Source of the DNA: Nodosilinea sp. E11
GTDB taxonomy: Bacteria; Cyanobacteriota; Cyanobacteriia; Phormidesmidales; Phormidesmidaceae
DNA: 64,000 bases
Assembly (NCBI RefSeq): GCF_032813545.1
Contig: NZ_CP136520.1
Coordinates: forward strand, 5,326,001-5,390,000
Reading direction: 5' to 3'
Shown piece after piece: positions 20,324 to 29,602 of this stretch. A model generated the notes under the pieces. It made no database searches, was not told the origin of the DNA, and saw only the letters and a list, made by a program, of their open reading frames with translations. Position 1 is the first letter of the stretch; every line of letters begins with the position of its first letter. A program made the translations under genes and the position numbers.

Positions 20324-21070
20324 ATGAAACTACAGCATTCCTTAGGAGGTCTAGAGGGTCTCGGCCCGGTAGATTTTCAGAAAAAAGTCTTTGTTGAGCA
20401 GTGGGAAAAGCGCATTTTCGGTATTCATACCGCCATGATGGGCCTCAGCTCTCACCTCAAGGAAGCCTTACCCCAATACGCCATTGAGCAGGTGCCTACT
20501 GCATTTAAAGACATTTGGACCTGGGCCGATCTGCGGCGGGGCGCAGAAGCGATGAACCCCTTCGACTATTTCAAACTGCGCTATTACGAAAAGTGGTTAG
20601 GGGGAATCTCTGGCTTCTTTGTTGAAAAAGGCTATATCTCTCAAGAAGAACTAGACGAGAAGACCAAGTTTTATCTAAAGGAGGGCAATGTCGATCCTAC
20701 GCCGCTGCCCCACAAGGAAGCTCCGGCTATTGATGACCAGGTGATCAAGTACCTAGAGTTGGGAGATTCGCCCAAACGGGATGCCGATACTCAGCCTAAA
20801 TTTGCCGTTGGAGATGCTGTCATTGTCAAAGACATGCCGGCTGCCGAACATACTCGCTTACCCGGTCATCTGCGGGGCAAGCCTGGAATTGTAGATCTAG
20901 TTTACGACGGCTGTTACGCCTATTTTCCTGGCCCATCAGATGGGTTAGGAGCGCCCCAACCCAGCTACAGCGTTCGCTTCGATCCTAAGGATATTTGGGG
21001 TGATACGTTGGCCGAGCCCGGCTCAACATTTTACGCCGATCTGTTTGAGCTCTATCTCGATGCGGCCTAG
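20324..21070 (+). CDS. Nitrile hydratase beta subunit, full length (set B)
   Basis: 248 residues from the ATG at 20324 (GAAGGAGA upstream); an upstream in-frame start would read through the repeat and is rejected. It has both halves that are separate in set A: a helical N-domain (HSLGGLEGLGPV, VEQWEKRIFGI, DLRRGAEAMNPFDYF, YYEKWLGGI) and a C-terminal SH3-like barrel (FAVGDAVIVKD, HTRLPGHLRGKPG, YSVRFDPKDIWG). The start HSLGGL differs from the usual HDxGGM and the barrel has GCYAYFPGPSDG in place of the common FPD loop, so substrate preference may differ from set A. It precedes alpha by 36 bases. A thiocyanate hydrolase-like activity cannot be excluded. Confidence 0.88.
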   Translation: MKLQHSLGGLEGLGPVDFQKKVFVEQWEKRIFGIHTAMMGLSSHLKEALPQYAIEQVPTAFKDIWTWADLRRGAEAMNPFDYFKLRYYEKWLGGISGFFVEKGYISQEELDEKTKFYLKEGNVDPTPLPHKEAPAIDDQVIKYLELGDSPKRDADTQPKFAVGDAVIVKDMPAAEHTRLPGHLRGKPGIVDLVYDGCYAYFPGPSDGLGAPQPSYSVRFDPKDIWGDTLAEPGSTFYADLFELYLDAA

Positions 21071-21106
21071 TCTTTAGCAATTTTTAGTAAGAAAGGTAGA
21101 TTACCA

Positions 21107-21736
21107 ATGTCGATGCCTGGAGATGAGCAATTTAACTACAGCTCAAACCGCGAGTTAGAAAGTGCAGCCAAGGTCAGAGCGCTTGAGGCGCTGTTGATCG
21201 AAAAAGGTATTATTGGCAGTGAAACGGTCAACAAGGTTCTAGACTATTTTGACTCCAAAATGGGGCCATTCAACGGCGCTAAATTGGTGGCAAAAGCCTG
21301 GGTTGATCCAGACTTTAAGCAATTACTGGTCAGTGACTGTAATGCAGCCTGTGAGGCCATGGGTATGACCACGGGCATGGCTGGTGCGGAAGGCGAACAT
21401 ATGCGCGTAGCTGAGAACACTGCCTCGGTCCACAACTTGATTATTTGCACCTTGTGTTCCTGCTATCCGTGGCCAACATTGGGGTTGCCACCTTACTGGT
21501 ATAAAGATCCTACGTTTCGAGCCAGAGCTGCTCGTGAACCTCGTAAGGTTCTCAAAGAGTTTGGCCTAGACTTAGAAGCCTCGGTAGATGTGCGCGTTTG
21601 GGACAGTAGCGGACAAATTCGGTGGTGGGTTCTGCCCGAAAAACCGCCTGGTGCGGATCATCTCAGTGAAGAGGAACTGGCTGCTTTAGTTACCCCAGAG
21701 GCCATGATGGGCGTAGCCAAGGTATCGGCCCCCTAG
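21107..21736 (+). CDS. Nitrile hydratase alpha subunit, cobalt type (set B)
   Basis: 209 residues. The metal claw is C114-T-L-C117-S-C119 in [10 protein letters not shown], the cobalt-type version. Further landmarks: [46 protein letters not shown] and WWVLPEKPPGADH. The gene order beta-alpha-accessory differs from set A (alpha-beta-accessory), and the two alpha proteins differ at many positions, so the sets are diverged paralogs or separate acquisitions and not a recent tandem copy. The start ATG has GAAAGG about 11 bases upstream. The predicted holoenzyme is an alpha-beta complex with the preceding gene product. Confidence 0.92.
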   Translation: MSMPGDEQFNYSSNRELESAAKVRALEALLIEKGIIGSETVNKVLDYFDSKMGPFNGAKLVAKAWVDPDFKQLLVSDCNAACEAMGMTTGMAGAEGEHMRVAENTASVHNLIICTLCSCYPWPTLGLPPYWYKDPTFRARAAREPRKVLKEFGLDLEASVDVRVWDSSGQIRWWVLPEKPPGADHLSEEELAALVTPEAMMGVAKVSAP

Positions 21737-21749
21737 CTAGTTATGCATA

Positions 21750-21783
21750 GGGTTGAACGATCGCTCCGTTGATAGTTCAACCC
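21750..21783. promoter_or_regulatory. Hairpin between alpha and accessory genes (set B)
   Basis: A perfect 9-bp inverted repeat (GGGTTGAAC and GTTCAACCC) with a 16-base loop lies just after the alpha stop, in a 102-base gap. No U-tract follows, so it may stabilise the upstream mRNA or attenuate the accessory gene and need not be a full terminator. Confidence 0.5.
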
Positions 21784-21838
21784 GCCTAACGTCCAGTCTG
21801 TTCCTTGTCCTTGTCTTCACTCCCATCCTAAATCTTTT

Positions 21839-22207
21839 ATGTTTACCCGATTTGAGCATTTTGCCGCTTCCAGTTTAATGGGCAGTGATGAATCTCCCCC
21901 TCGGCAGAATGGGCAACTGGCCTTCAGCCGTAGTTGGGAACAAGTTGCCTTTGCCCTAGCCATTGCCTTGTCAAAAAAGGGGCACTACGAGTGGGAAGAA
22001 TTTCGCCAGAACCTGATTGCTACTATTGGCGACTGGGAAGTAGAACACAATCTGGATGATCCTACCTGGGATTATTATCAGCGCTGGTACACGGTTTTAG
22101 AAAAGCTGGTTTTGGAGGCGGGCCTGGTAGACAAAACGGAACTGGATAAAAAGCTATCCGTTTTGCTAGATTGCAGCCGATCTCACGAAAACTCTGCTGA
22201 GCCCTAG
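21839..22207 (+). CDS. Nitrile hydratase accessory/activator-like protein (set B)
   Basis: 122 residues of the same small family as 12060-12398: FSRSWEQVAFALAIALSKKG, YEWEEFRQNLI, DYYQRWYTVLEKLVLEAGLV. These beta-N-like proteins assist cobalt insertion by subunit swapping in characterised cobalt nitrile hydratases. It follows alpha after 102 bases containing a hairpin and lacks a clear Shine-Dalgarno. It is followed by the HupE-type gene after 84 bases. Confidence 0.82.
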   Translation: MFTRFEHFAASSLMGSDESPPRQNGQLAFSRSWEQVAFALAIALSKKGHYEWEEFRQNLIATIGDWEVEHNLDDPTWDYYQRWYTVLEKLVLEAGLVDKTELDKKLSVLLDCSRSHENSAEP

Positions 22208-22291
22208 CCTCGATTGTTATTTCAAAAGCAGAGCAGAATTTTGCCACCCTCACCGCGACGACAGCACACTACATCGATAGGAAATGACCTT

Positions 22292-22939
22292 ATGCGCAGT
22301 AAATTTTCTTTAGTCTCTTCTAAAAAGCTAGCGATCGCAGCTCTGACCAGCATCAGTTTAGGGCTGCTATGTGCGCCTGCAATGGCCCACCATCCCTTTG
22401 GTGGAGAAACACCGACTAATATGGTGCAAGGGTTTCTATCAGGATTAGGTCACCCGGTCATTGGCCTCGATCACTTGGCATTTGTGGTGACAGCCGGGCT
22501 ACTGGCAGTGGTTTTTAATCGGGGATTACTCATTCCGGTTGCCTTTGTGATCACGTCTTTGCTCGGTACTATTGTTCACTTGCTTAACGTCAATTTACCC
22601 GCTCCAGAGTTTTTCATTTCGGCATCAGTGCTAGTATTTGGGCTACTTTTGGCCATGAAAAACACCCTGCCAGCAAAAGTCGTCATGGCTCTCGCAGCGG
22701 CGGCAGGGTTGTTTCATGGCTATGCCTATGGAGAAGCGGTTGTGGGGGCCGGTATGTCATCTTTACTGGCCTACCTCATTGGGTTTTCGACCATCCAAAT
22801 GGCGATTGCTCTAGGGGTTTACGCTACAGCTAAGCGGCTGGGCCACGATGGCGACCAAAAAGCACTGAACCTGCGCTTTGCTGGGTTTAGCCTTGCTGGC
22901 ATTGGTGCAGCGTTTCTCTCTGGTGTACTGCTGAGCTGA
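22292..22939 (+). CDS. HupE/UreJ-family nickel/cobalt permease
   Basis: 215 residues from the ATG at 22292 (AGGAAA upstream). A signal-type hydrophobic segment ends at AMAHHPFGG; the mature protein begins with the family His motif, followed by GLGHPVIGLDHLAF, also a family hallmark with metal-binding His and Asp. About six membrane helices follow, and LFHGYAYGEAVVGA is the second conserved block. HupE/UreJ proteins supply nickel to hydrogenase or urease, and some members carry cobalt. With cobalt-type alpha subunits and a COG0523 GTPase in the same operon and no hydrogenase or urease genes here, cobalt import is the likely role. A hairpin follows at 22985. Confidence 0.87.
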   Translation: MRSKFSLVSSKKLAIAALTSISLGLLCAPAMAHHPFGGETPTNMVQGFLSGLGHPVIGLDHLAFVVTAGLLAVVFNRGLLIPVAFVITSLLGTIVHLLNVNLPAPEFFISASVLVFGLLLAMKNTLPAKVVMALAAAAGLFHGYAYGEAVVGAGMSSLLAYLIGFSTIQMAIALGVYATAKRLGHDGDQKALNLRFAGFSLAGIGAAFLSGVLLS

Positions 22940-22984
22940 TTGATCAAGAGATTGGTCCTAATTAAATACCCTAATCAAATAGCT

Positions 22985-23024
22985 TTGTAGGGTGCGTCAT
23001 GGCTTAGGGTGACGCACCCTACAA
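22985..23024. terminator. Strong hairpin after set B
   Basis: A perfect 15-bp inverted repeat (TTGTAGGGTGCGTCA and its complement) with a 10-base loop, 45 bases after the HupE-type stop. It can serve as the set B terminator; GTAGGGTGCG-type palindromes are also common dispersed repeats in cyanobacteria. The remainder of the 372-base gap to 23312 holds no gene; a short direct repeat AAGCGCTCTAC occurs twice near 23031-23053. Confidence 0.7.
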
Positions 23025-23311
23025 TAATTAAAGCGCTCTACGAAGCGCTCTACTCGTAGTGAAGCGTATTGGTTTAATCGGCAGAGTGGGCCAGAGGCTT
23101 TCTCAAGGTCCCCGTTGGTTGAACTGAGGCTAGGTGTCGTTGACTGGTGATTTAACTGAGAGAGAGCTTGGTCTATGTGGTTACTTCCACGCTGTTCAAC
23201 CGGAGGCATCGGGCGATAGGCTGAGAGTTCTGGCCTGTATGCAACCACCAGTAGAAGCGGCTAGACAAACGGGTACTATGAGCTTGTGTTTATTGAAGAT
23301 GGGCTGGATCT

Positions 23312-26300
23312 ATGGTTAGCCCGAGGCCCGCTGCTCTAGCTGCTGCAATTATTCGCCATCCCCTAACCATCGGGCCAGATGTTCCGGCGCTGGTGGCGAT
23401 CGCCCGCATGAGCGAGGCCTGTACTGCTTCCCTTGAAGCCCGTGAGCATAACCGGCCCATGGAGGTCTGCTCTGGTTGTGTGGTGGTGGTGGAGCCAGAT
23501 CAGCGAGTGATCGGTATTTTGACTGAGCGAGATGTGGTGCGCCTCACGGCTCAGCAGCAGCCTCTCGATCGCCTCTCTGTCGCTGAGGTGATGACTCAGC
23601 CGGTAATCAGCCGCCGTCAATCTGAACTCACCGACTTGTTCAGTGTCGTTGGTCTGCTGCAACAGCAGATTCGTCATCTGCCGATTGTAGATGAGCAAGA
23701 TCGCCTGGTGGGTCTACTCACCGCAGATCGTCTGGCCCAGCTCAACATCCAGGCGGCAGATCTGGGGCAGCAAATGGCAGCGTGTACCCAAATGGTGCAG
23801 GTGCAGGGGGAGCGCGAGCGTCTGATATCTAGGTTGGCCTCCCAAATTTTGGCCTCCCTAGATGTCCAGGTGATTTTAGACACCACCGTGCGGCAGGTGC
23901 GGCAGATTCTGGACTGCAATCGCGTCAACATTTGGCGGTTTGAGGCCGATTGGGCCACCGTAGTTGTGGCAGAGTCTACTGAGTCTGACCTCTCCTTAGT
24001 TGGCAATCGCATTCACGACACCTGCTTGCAAGAAACCCAAGTAGAGGTCTATCGTCAGGGGCATGTTCGGGTAGTGTCCGATATCTACACCACTGAGATG
24101 TCGGACTGCCACCGCGACCTGCTCATCCGGCTTCAGACTCGGGCCAAGATTTTGGTGCCTTTGCTCTGTGGAGACGAGCTATGGGGCCTGCTGAATGTGA
24201 CCGAAATACAGCCCCGCGACTGGCAACCAGCGGAGGTTGACTTTCTGCGATCGCTCTCGATGCAGGTGGGGATCGCCCTCCAGCAGGCAACCCAGCACCA
24301 GCAGCTTCAGTCCGAAATGTGCCAACGGCAGGTCAGCGCTGTTGCCCTCCAGCGGCAGCGAGATTTTAACCAACTTATAGCCGAAATCACCAGTCGCTTT
24401 GTGGATAGCCATCCCGGCACCCTGGATGCAGAAATTGATCGCACCCTCTGCCTAATTGGCGAAATCACCCAAGTCGATACCAGCTTCCTGTTCACTTACG
24501 ACCCCGATCATGACCTCAGCAGCATGACCCATGAATGGTGTCGATCGGGCTATCCTGCCCAGCAACCTCAGGCCCAGAATATCCCCTGCACCGCCCTATT
24601 TCCCTGGAGCAGTCCTCTCTTAAACCAGCGGCAAACCATTCACATTCCCAACCTAGCCGAGCTGCCCGCCGCCGCTGCCATCGATCAAGCCCATTGGCAG
24701 GCTACTGGCATGCGGGCCTTGCTGATGGTGCCCTTCGTTCAACAGCAGCAGGTCGTGGGGGCGATCGGTTTTGCCTCCTATAACCAGGAAATACATTGGG
24801 AAGAGGAGACCATCCGGCTGCTTCAGGTGATGGGGCAGACCATCGCCACCGCCCAACAGCGCCACCGCAACGAGCAGCAGATTCAGCAAAGCGAAGAACG
24901 GCTGCGGCTGACCCTTGTCTCCGCTAAGCAGGGCATCTACGATTTCAACCTGGTTACCCAAGCAGGTACCCTTAGCCCCGAATATGCCCTGCTGTTGGGC
25001 TACGACCCAGAGACCTTTGAGGAAACCTATGACGGCTGGGTAGAGCGCGTCCATCCGCAGGATCGGGCCAGAGTTGTGGCGGCCTTTAATGGCTATCTGG
25101 CCGGAACTCAGCACAAGTATCAGGAGGAATTTCGACTGCGCCATTGCTCGGGCGACTATGTGTGGGTGATGTCTTTGGGCAAGATTGTGGAGCGAGACGA
25201 GGCTGGCTGTCCTCAGCGTCTGTTGGGCATCTATACCGATATTAACGATCGCAAACAGGCCGAGCTAGATCTGGCCCGGCTCAACGCCGAACTGGAATCT
25301 CGGGTTGCAGAACGCACCGCAGCATTGAGCGAACGGGAAGCTCTTCTGCAAGACTTTTTGGACAATGCTAACGATCTAATCCAGATAGTAGCTATTGACA
25401 CCGGGCGCTTTGAGTTTGTCAATCGGGCCTGGCGAGATGTCTTGGGCTATACGGCTGCCGACGTCGAGCAGTTGACCATCTTTGATGTGTTAGCCCCTGA
25501 CTGTATACCTCACTGCCAGCAAGCGATGGACCAGATGCAAGCCGGAACGCTCATTAACCTGGAACAGGTTGAACTGACCTTTATCCATAAGTCAGGGCAA
25601 CCCGTGCTGGTAGAAGGCAGCATCAACTGTCGGTTTGGGGACGATGCCGACGGTTGCCCACAGATCCTCTCTACCCGTGCTATCTTTCGAGATGTCACGG
25701 CCAAAAAGGCCGTAGAGCAGGCCCTACGGGAAAGTGAACTCCGCTTTCGGCGGGTGTTTGAGTCGAACGTAGTGGGGATGATGTTCACCGATTTCAGTGG
25801 CTGCATCAGCGAGGCCAACGATTGCTTTTTAGGGATGCTGGGCTACAGTCGCCAGGAGCTAGAGTCGTGCTGTTTCCTCAACTGGGCGGAGTTGACGCCG
25901 TCGGAGTACCAGGCTCAAGACCAAGCCGCGATCGCTCACCTCCAGTACCACGACTCCGTTCCTCCCTGGGAAAAGGTCTACCGCCACAAAGATGGGCATC
26001 TGGTTCCAGTGCTGGTTGGGGTGGCAATGCTATCTCACGAGGACGAAAGCTGTGTATGTGTGGTGGTGGATATCAGCGATCGCAAGCGCTACGAAACCGC
26101 CCTGCAAGAATCTCAGCAATTCCTGCAAACGGTGGTGGATACGGTACCCCTCTCAATTTTCTGGAAAGATCGAAACTCCACGTATCTAGGTGCTAACCAA
26201 CGCTTTCTCCAAGATGCCTCCCTTGGTTCCGTTTCAGAGTTGGTGGGCAAAAACGACTCTGAAATGCCCTGGGGTGCGACTGAGGCCGAAGCTTATCGAG

Positions 26301-29300
26301 CCGACGATCGCATCGTCATGGAGAGTGGTGAGACAAAACTCGCCATCATCGAACCTCAACACCAGCAGAATGGGACGGTAATCTGGTTAGAAACCAACAA
26401 ATTGCCCCTGCGTAACCTGACCGGTGAGGTGGTGGGTGTTCTGGGAACCTATCAAGACATTACCGAACGTAAAAACGCCGAAATTGCGTTGCAACGCCAG
26501 CTAGCCGCGATCGAAGCCGCAGTCAATGGCATTGCTATTCTTGAGGGTGAGCGTTATCAGTATCTCAACTCTGCCCACGTCAAGATGTTTGGCTATGAGC
26601 AGGCAGAAGAACTGGTCGGTCAAAGTTGGCGAATGGTGTATTCTCCGGAGGAGCTAGAGCGATTCGATCGGGAAATAGTGCCAGTTGTACTAGCACAAAA
26701 GTCTTGGCAAGGTGAAGTTACGGCTACCCGTAAAGATGGCACAACTTTCCCAGAGCAGTTGTCGCTGACACTCTCGGCAGACAACCTGCTAATTTGTGTT
26801 TGCCAAGATATCAGCGATCGCAAACGCTACGAAACCGCCCTGCAAGACTCTCAGCGGTTGCTGCAAACCGTGCTTGATACCGTGCCTCTGTCGGTCTTTT
26901 GGAAAGATCGGCAGTCGGTGATTCTGGGCTGCAATCAGCCCTTTGCCACCGTCTCTGGATTTGCCGAGCCTGCCGATATGATTGGCAGGAGTAATTTTGA
27001 TATGGGTTTTCCCCAGGCCGAAGCTGAGGGCTATACCGCCGATGATCGCCAGGTGATGACCTCAGGGATTGCTAAGCTGGGAATAGAGGAAACCGCCACC
27101 CCAGCCAATGGAGAACAGCGGTGGATTGAAACTAACAAACTGCCCCTGCGGGACGGAGCCGGGAATGTTATCGGCATTGTTGGCACCTTTCAAGACATTA
27201 CCGATCGCAAGCAGGCAGAAGCAATCATTCGCCAACAGGCGGAGCGAGAAACGGTGCTGCGGGAGATTACCCAGCGCATTCGTCAGTCCTTAGACCTGAG
27301 CGCTATTCTAAATACCGCTGTTGAGCAAATGCAGCACACGCTGCAGACCGATCGGGTCGCCGTGTATCAGTTTCGTCCCGATTGGAGCGGTGACTTTATT
27401 GCCGAAGCGGTGCATGAGCCTTGGGTTAAATTGGTGGGTCCTGACATTCAAAAAGTTTGGGAAGATACCTACCTACAAGACACCCAGGGCGGGCGATTTA
27501 AACACCACGAAACCTTTGTCATTGCAGATATCTACCAGGCTGGCTTGCAACCCTGCCACATTGAGCTTTTAGAACAGTTTCAAGCCAAAGCCTTTGCGAT
27601 CGCCCCGATCTTTTCGGGAGATACCCTCTGGGGGCTACTGGCCGCTTATCAGAATGCAACCTGCCGCCAATGGCTAAATTGGGAAGTTGAGTTATTGCAG
27701 CAAATTGCTAACCAGTTGGCGATCGCCATTCAGCAGGCCAGCCTGTATGAGCAGGTGCAGACAGAGTTGCTAGAACGGCAACAGGCAGAGGCCCAGATTG
27801 CGCGGCAACTGCGGCAGCAAACGGCCCTGGAACTGATTCTGCAACAGATTCGGCAGTCTCTGGATTTACCGGAGATTTTGGCGATCGCGACCCAGCAGGT
27901 GCAAGAGCTGCTCCAGGGCGATCGGGTCATTGTGTTTCAAGTCTGCCACGACGGCCACAGCTGCATTGTTGAAGAAGCCGTTGCCCCTGGCTTGCCCCGC
28001 CTCAAAGCCATGCATTGGGAGGATGAAACCTGGTCTCAGGAGATTCTGGAACACTACTGGCAGGGGAAACCCCGAATTGTGCCCGATGTGATGGATGACA
28101 TCTGGACCGACTGTTTGGTGGACTATTCTCAGGCCGGGCAGATTCGCTCTAAAATTGTGGCCCCCATTCTCCAAGAACTGCGCAGTTCCGAAGCCCACCG
28201 TTGGGTACCCCCCCATGGCAACAACAAGCTATGGGGGGTGCTGGTGGTTCATGCCTGCCACAGCCGTCGTGTCTGGCAGCCAGAAGAAGCCCAGCTGTTG
28301 CAGCAGATTGCCAACCAATTGGCGATCGCCATTCAGCAGGCCAGTTTGTTTGAACAACTGCAACAAGAATTAACCGAGCGGCAGCAGGCCCAGGCGCAGC
28401 TAACCCTGACCAATAATGAACTGATGCGGGCCACCCGTCTCAAAGACGAATTTTTGGCCAATATGAGCCACGAACTGCGCACTCCCCTCAATGCGATTCT
28501 GGGCATGACCGAGGCGTTGCAAGAAGAGGATGTGTTTGGCACCGTTAACGCCAAGCAACTCAAAGCGCTTAAAACCGTCGAGCGCAGCGGCTCGCACCTG
28601 CTAGAGCTAATCAACGAGGTGCTAGATGTCGCCAAAATTGAAGCTGGTCAAATGGAGCTAGACTTAACGCCCACAGCGATCGCCCCCCTTTGCCAATCTA
28701 GCCTGGTGTTTGTCAAACAGCCCGCTTTGAAAAAGCGCATTCAACTCACCGTTAATCTGCCCCTCGATTTACCAGCCATCACCTTAGATGAACGGCGGAT
28801 CCGGCAGGTGCTGATCAACCTACTCAACAACGCGGTGAAATTCACGCCCGAGGGAGGGCAAATCACCCTTGAGGTCATCCCTTTAGCGCCCGTGCTGCCC
28901 AGCGAAGGCCCCTCCTACCTCCGGTTTGCCGTGACCGATACCGGCATTGGCATCCCCCTCTTAGAGCAGCAACGCCTGTTTCAACCCTTTGTGCAGGTAG
29001 ACAGCGCCCTCAACCGGCACTACGAGGGCACCGGGTTGGGGCTGGCCCTGGTCAAGCGCATTGTTGATCTGCACGGGGGGCAGGTGGGGCTGACTAGTGA
29101 TGTGGGGGTAGGCAGCTGCTTTACCTTTGACCTGCCCTATACCAAGGCGATTGCCCCTCTTCCCGCCCCCATTCCAGAGGCCTCCCCTGAGCCACCGGCA
29201 CCAGCGGCGGCAACCGCCACAGCACCGCTGATTTTGCTGGCCGAAGACAATGAAGCCAATATCAGCACTATGGTGAGCTATCTACAGGCCAAGGGCTACC

Positions 29301-29602
29301 GGGTTGAAATTGCCTACAACGGCCAGGAAGCTATTGACCGTGCTCAGCACTTGACCCCCGATCTGATTTTGATGGATATTCAAATGCCGGGGATGGATGG
29401 GTTAACGGCGATCGGCCATATTCGCCGTGACCCGCGCCTTGATGAAGTGCCGGTGATCGCCCTGACCTCGTTGGCTATGCCCGGCGATCGCGATCGCTGC
29501 CTGGCCGCTGGTGCTACAGAATATATGAGTAAGCCGGTCAGGCTAAAGCAACTCGTTGACCTGATCCAGACGCTACTGATCCAGCAAACCTCTCCACCAT
29601 GA
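23312..29602 (+). CDS. CBS-GAF-PAS hybrid sensor histidine kinase
   Basis: 2096 residues. Order: two CBS motifs (about 45-145, [31 protein letters not shown]), GAF (about 175-345), GAF (about 355-525), six PAS/PAC modules (about 530-1300), GAF (about 1310-1480), GAF (about 1500-1675), coiled coil, HisKA (H1720 in [13 protein letters not shown]), HATPase_c (about 1820-1940, [10 protein letters not shown]) and receiver (about 1965-2085, D2022 in [10 protein letters not shown]). CBS pairs bind adenine nucleotides or S-adenosylmethionine in other proteins, so an energy-charge input is possible. The stop overlaps the start of the REC-GGDEF-EAL gene by 4 bases, so that protein is its probable target. 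A 538-bp piece is nearly identical to the kinase at 4259-9427. Confidence 0.92.
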   Translation: MVSPRPAALAAAIIRHPLTIGPDVPALVAIARMSEACTASLEAREHNRPMEVCSGCVVVVEPDQRVIGILTERDVVRLTAQQQPLDRLSVAEVMTQPVISRRQSELTDLFSVVGLLQQQIRHLPIVDEQDRLVGLLTADRLAQLNIQAADLGQQMAACTQMVQVQGERERLISRLASQILASLDVQVILDTTVRQVRQILDCNRVNIWRFEADWATVVVAESTESDLSLVGNRIHDTCLQETQVEVYRQGHVRVVSDIYTTEMSDCHRDLLIRLQTRAKILVPLLCGDELWGLLNVTEIQPRDWQPAEVDFLRSLSMQVGIALQQATQHQQLQSEMCQRQVSAVALQRQRDFNQLIAEITSRFVDSHPGTLDAEIDRTLCLIGEITQVDTSFLFTYDPDHDLSSMTHEWCRSGYPAQQPQAQNIPCTALFPWSSPLLNQRQTIHIPNLAELPAAAAIDQAHWQATGMRALLMVPFVQQQQVVGAIGFASYNQEIHWEEETIRLLQVMGQTIATAQQRHRNEQQIQQSEERLRLTLVSAKQGIYDFNLVTQAGTLSPEYALLLGYDPETFEETYDGWVERVHPQDRARVVAAFNGYLAGTQHKYQEEFRLRHCSGDYVWVMSLGKIVERDEAGCPQRLLGIYTDINDRKQAELDLARLNAELESRVAERTAALSEREALLQDFLDNANDLIQIVAIDTGRFEFVNRAWRDVLGYTAADVEQLTIFDVLAPDCIPHCQQAMDQMQAGTLINLEQVELTFIHKSGQPVLVEGSINCRFGDDADGCPQILSTRAIFRDVTAKKAVEQALRESELRFRRVFESNVVGMMFTDFSGCISEANDCFLGMLGYSRQELESCCFLNWAELTPSEYQAQDQAAIAHLQYHDSVPPWEKVYRHKDGHLVPVLVGVAMLSHEDESCVCVVVDISDRKRYETALQESQQFLQTVVDTVPLSIFWKDRNSTYLGANQRFLQDASLGSVSELVGKNDSEMPWGATEAEAYRADDRIVMESGETKLAIIEPQHQQNGTVIWLETNKLPLRNLTGEVVGVLGTYQDITERKNAEIALQRQLAAIEAAVNGIAILEGERYQYLNSAHVKMFGYEQAEELVGQSWRMVYSPEELERFDREIVPVVLAQKSWQGEVTATRKDGTTFPEQLSLTLSADNLLICVCQDISDRKRYETALQDSQRLLQTVLDTVPLSVFWKDRQSVILGCNQPFATVSGFAEPADMIGRSNFDMGFPQAEAEGYTADDRQVMTSGIAKLGIEETATPANGEQRWIETNKLPLRDGAGNVIGIVGTFQDITDRKQAEAIIRQQAERETVLREITQRIRQSLDLSAILNTAVEQMQHTLQTDRVAVYQFRPDWSGDFIAEAVHEPWVKLVGPDIQKVWEDTYLQDTQGGRFKHHETFVIADIYQAGLQPCHIELLEQFQAKAFAIAPIFSGDTLWGLLAAYQNATCRQWLNWEVELLQQIANQLAIAIQQASLYEQVQTELLERQQAEAQIARQLRQQTALELILQQIRQSLDLPEILAIATQQVQELLQGDRVIVFQVCHDGHSCIVEEAVAPGLPRLKAMHWEDETWSQEILEHYWQGKPRIVPDVMDDIWTDCLVDYSQAGQIRSKIVAPILQELRSSEAHRWVPPHGNNKLWGVLVVHACHSRRVWQPEEAQLLQQIANQLAIAIQQASLFEQLQQELTERQQAQAQLTLTNNELMRATRLKDEFLANMSHELRTPLNAILGMTEALQEEDVFGTVNAKQLKALKTVERSGSHLLELINEVLDVAKIEAGQMELDLTPTAIAPLCQSSLVFVKQPALKKRIQLTVNLPLDLPAITLDERRIRQVLINLLNNAVKFTPEGGQITLEVIPLAPVLPSEGPSYLRFAVTDTGIGIPLLEQQRLFQPFVQVDSALNRHYEGTGLGLALVKRIVDLHGGQVGLTSDVGVGSCFTFDLPYTKAIAPLPAPIPEASPEPPAPAAATATAPLILLAEDNEANISTMVSYLQAKGYRVEIAYNGQEAIDRAQHLTPDLILMDIQMPGMDGLTAIGHIRRDPRLDEVPVIALTSLAMPGDRDRCLAAGATEYMSKPVRLKQLVDLIQTLLIQQTSPP
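27206..27743 (+). repeat. Inverted duplicated GAF segment, copy 2
   Basis: Gap-free inverted match to 5833-6370; see that entry. The two copies face each other across about 21 kb that contains both nitrile hydratase-like sets. Confidence 0.8.

Noticed and set aside
22292-22939. HupE-type gene as part of a hydrogenase or urease locus
   Set aside because: No hydrogenase or urease genes are present in the window; the neighbours are cobalt-type nitrile hydratase genes, so a nickel enzyme link is not supported.
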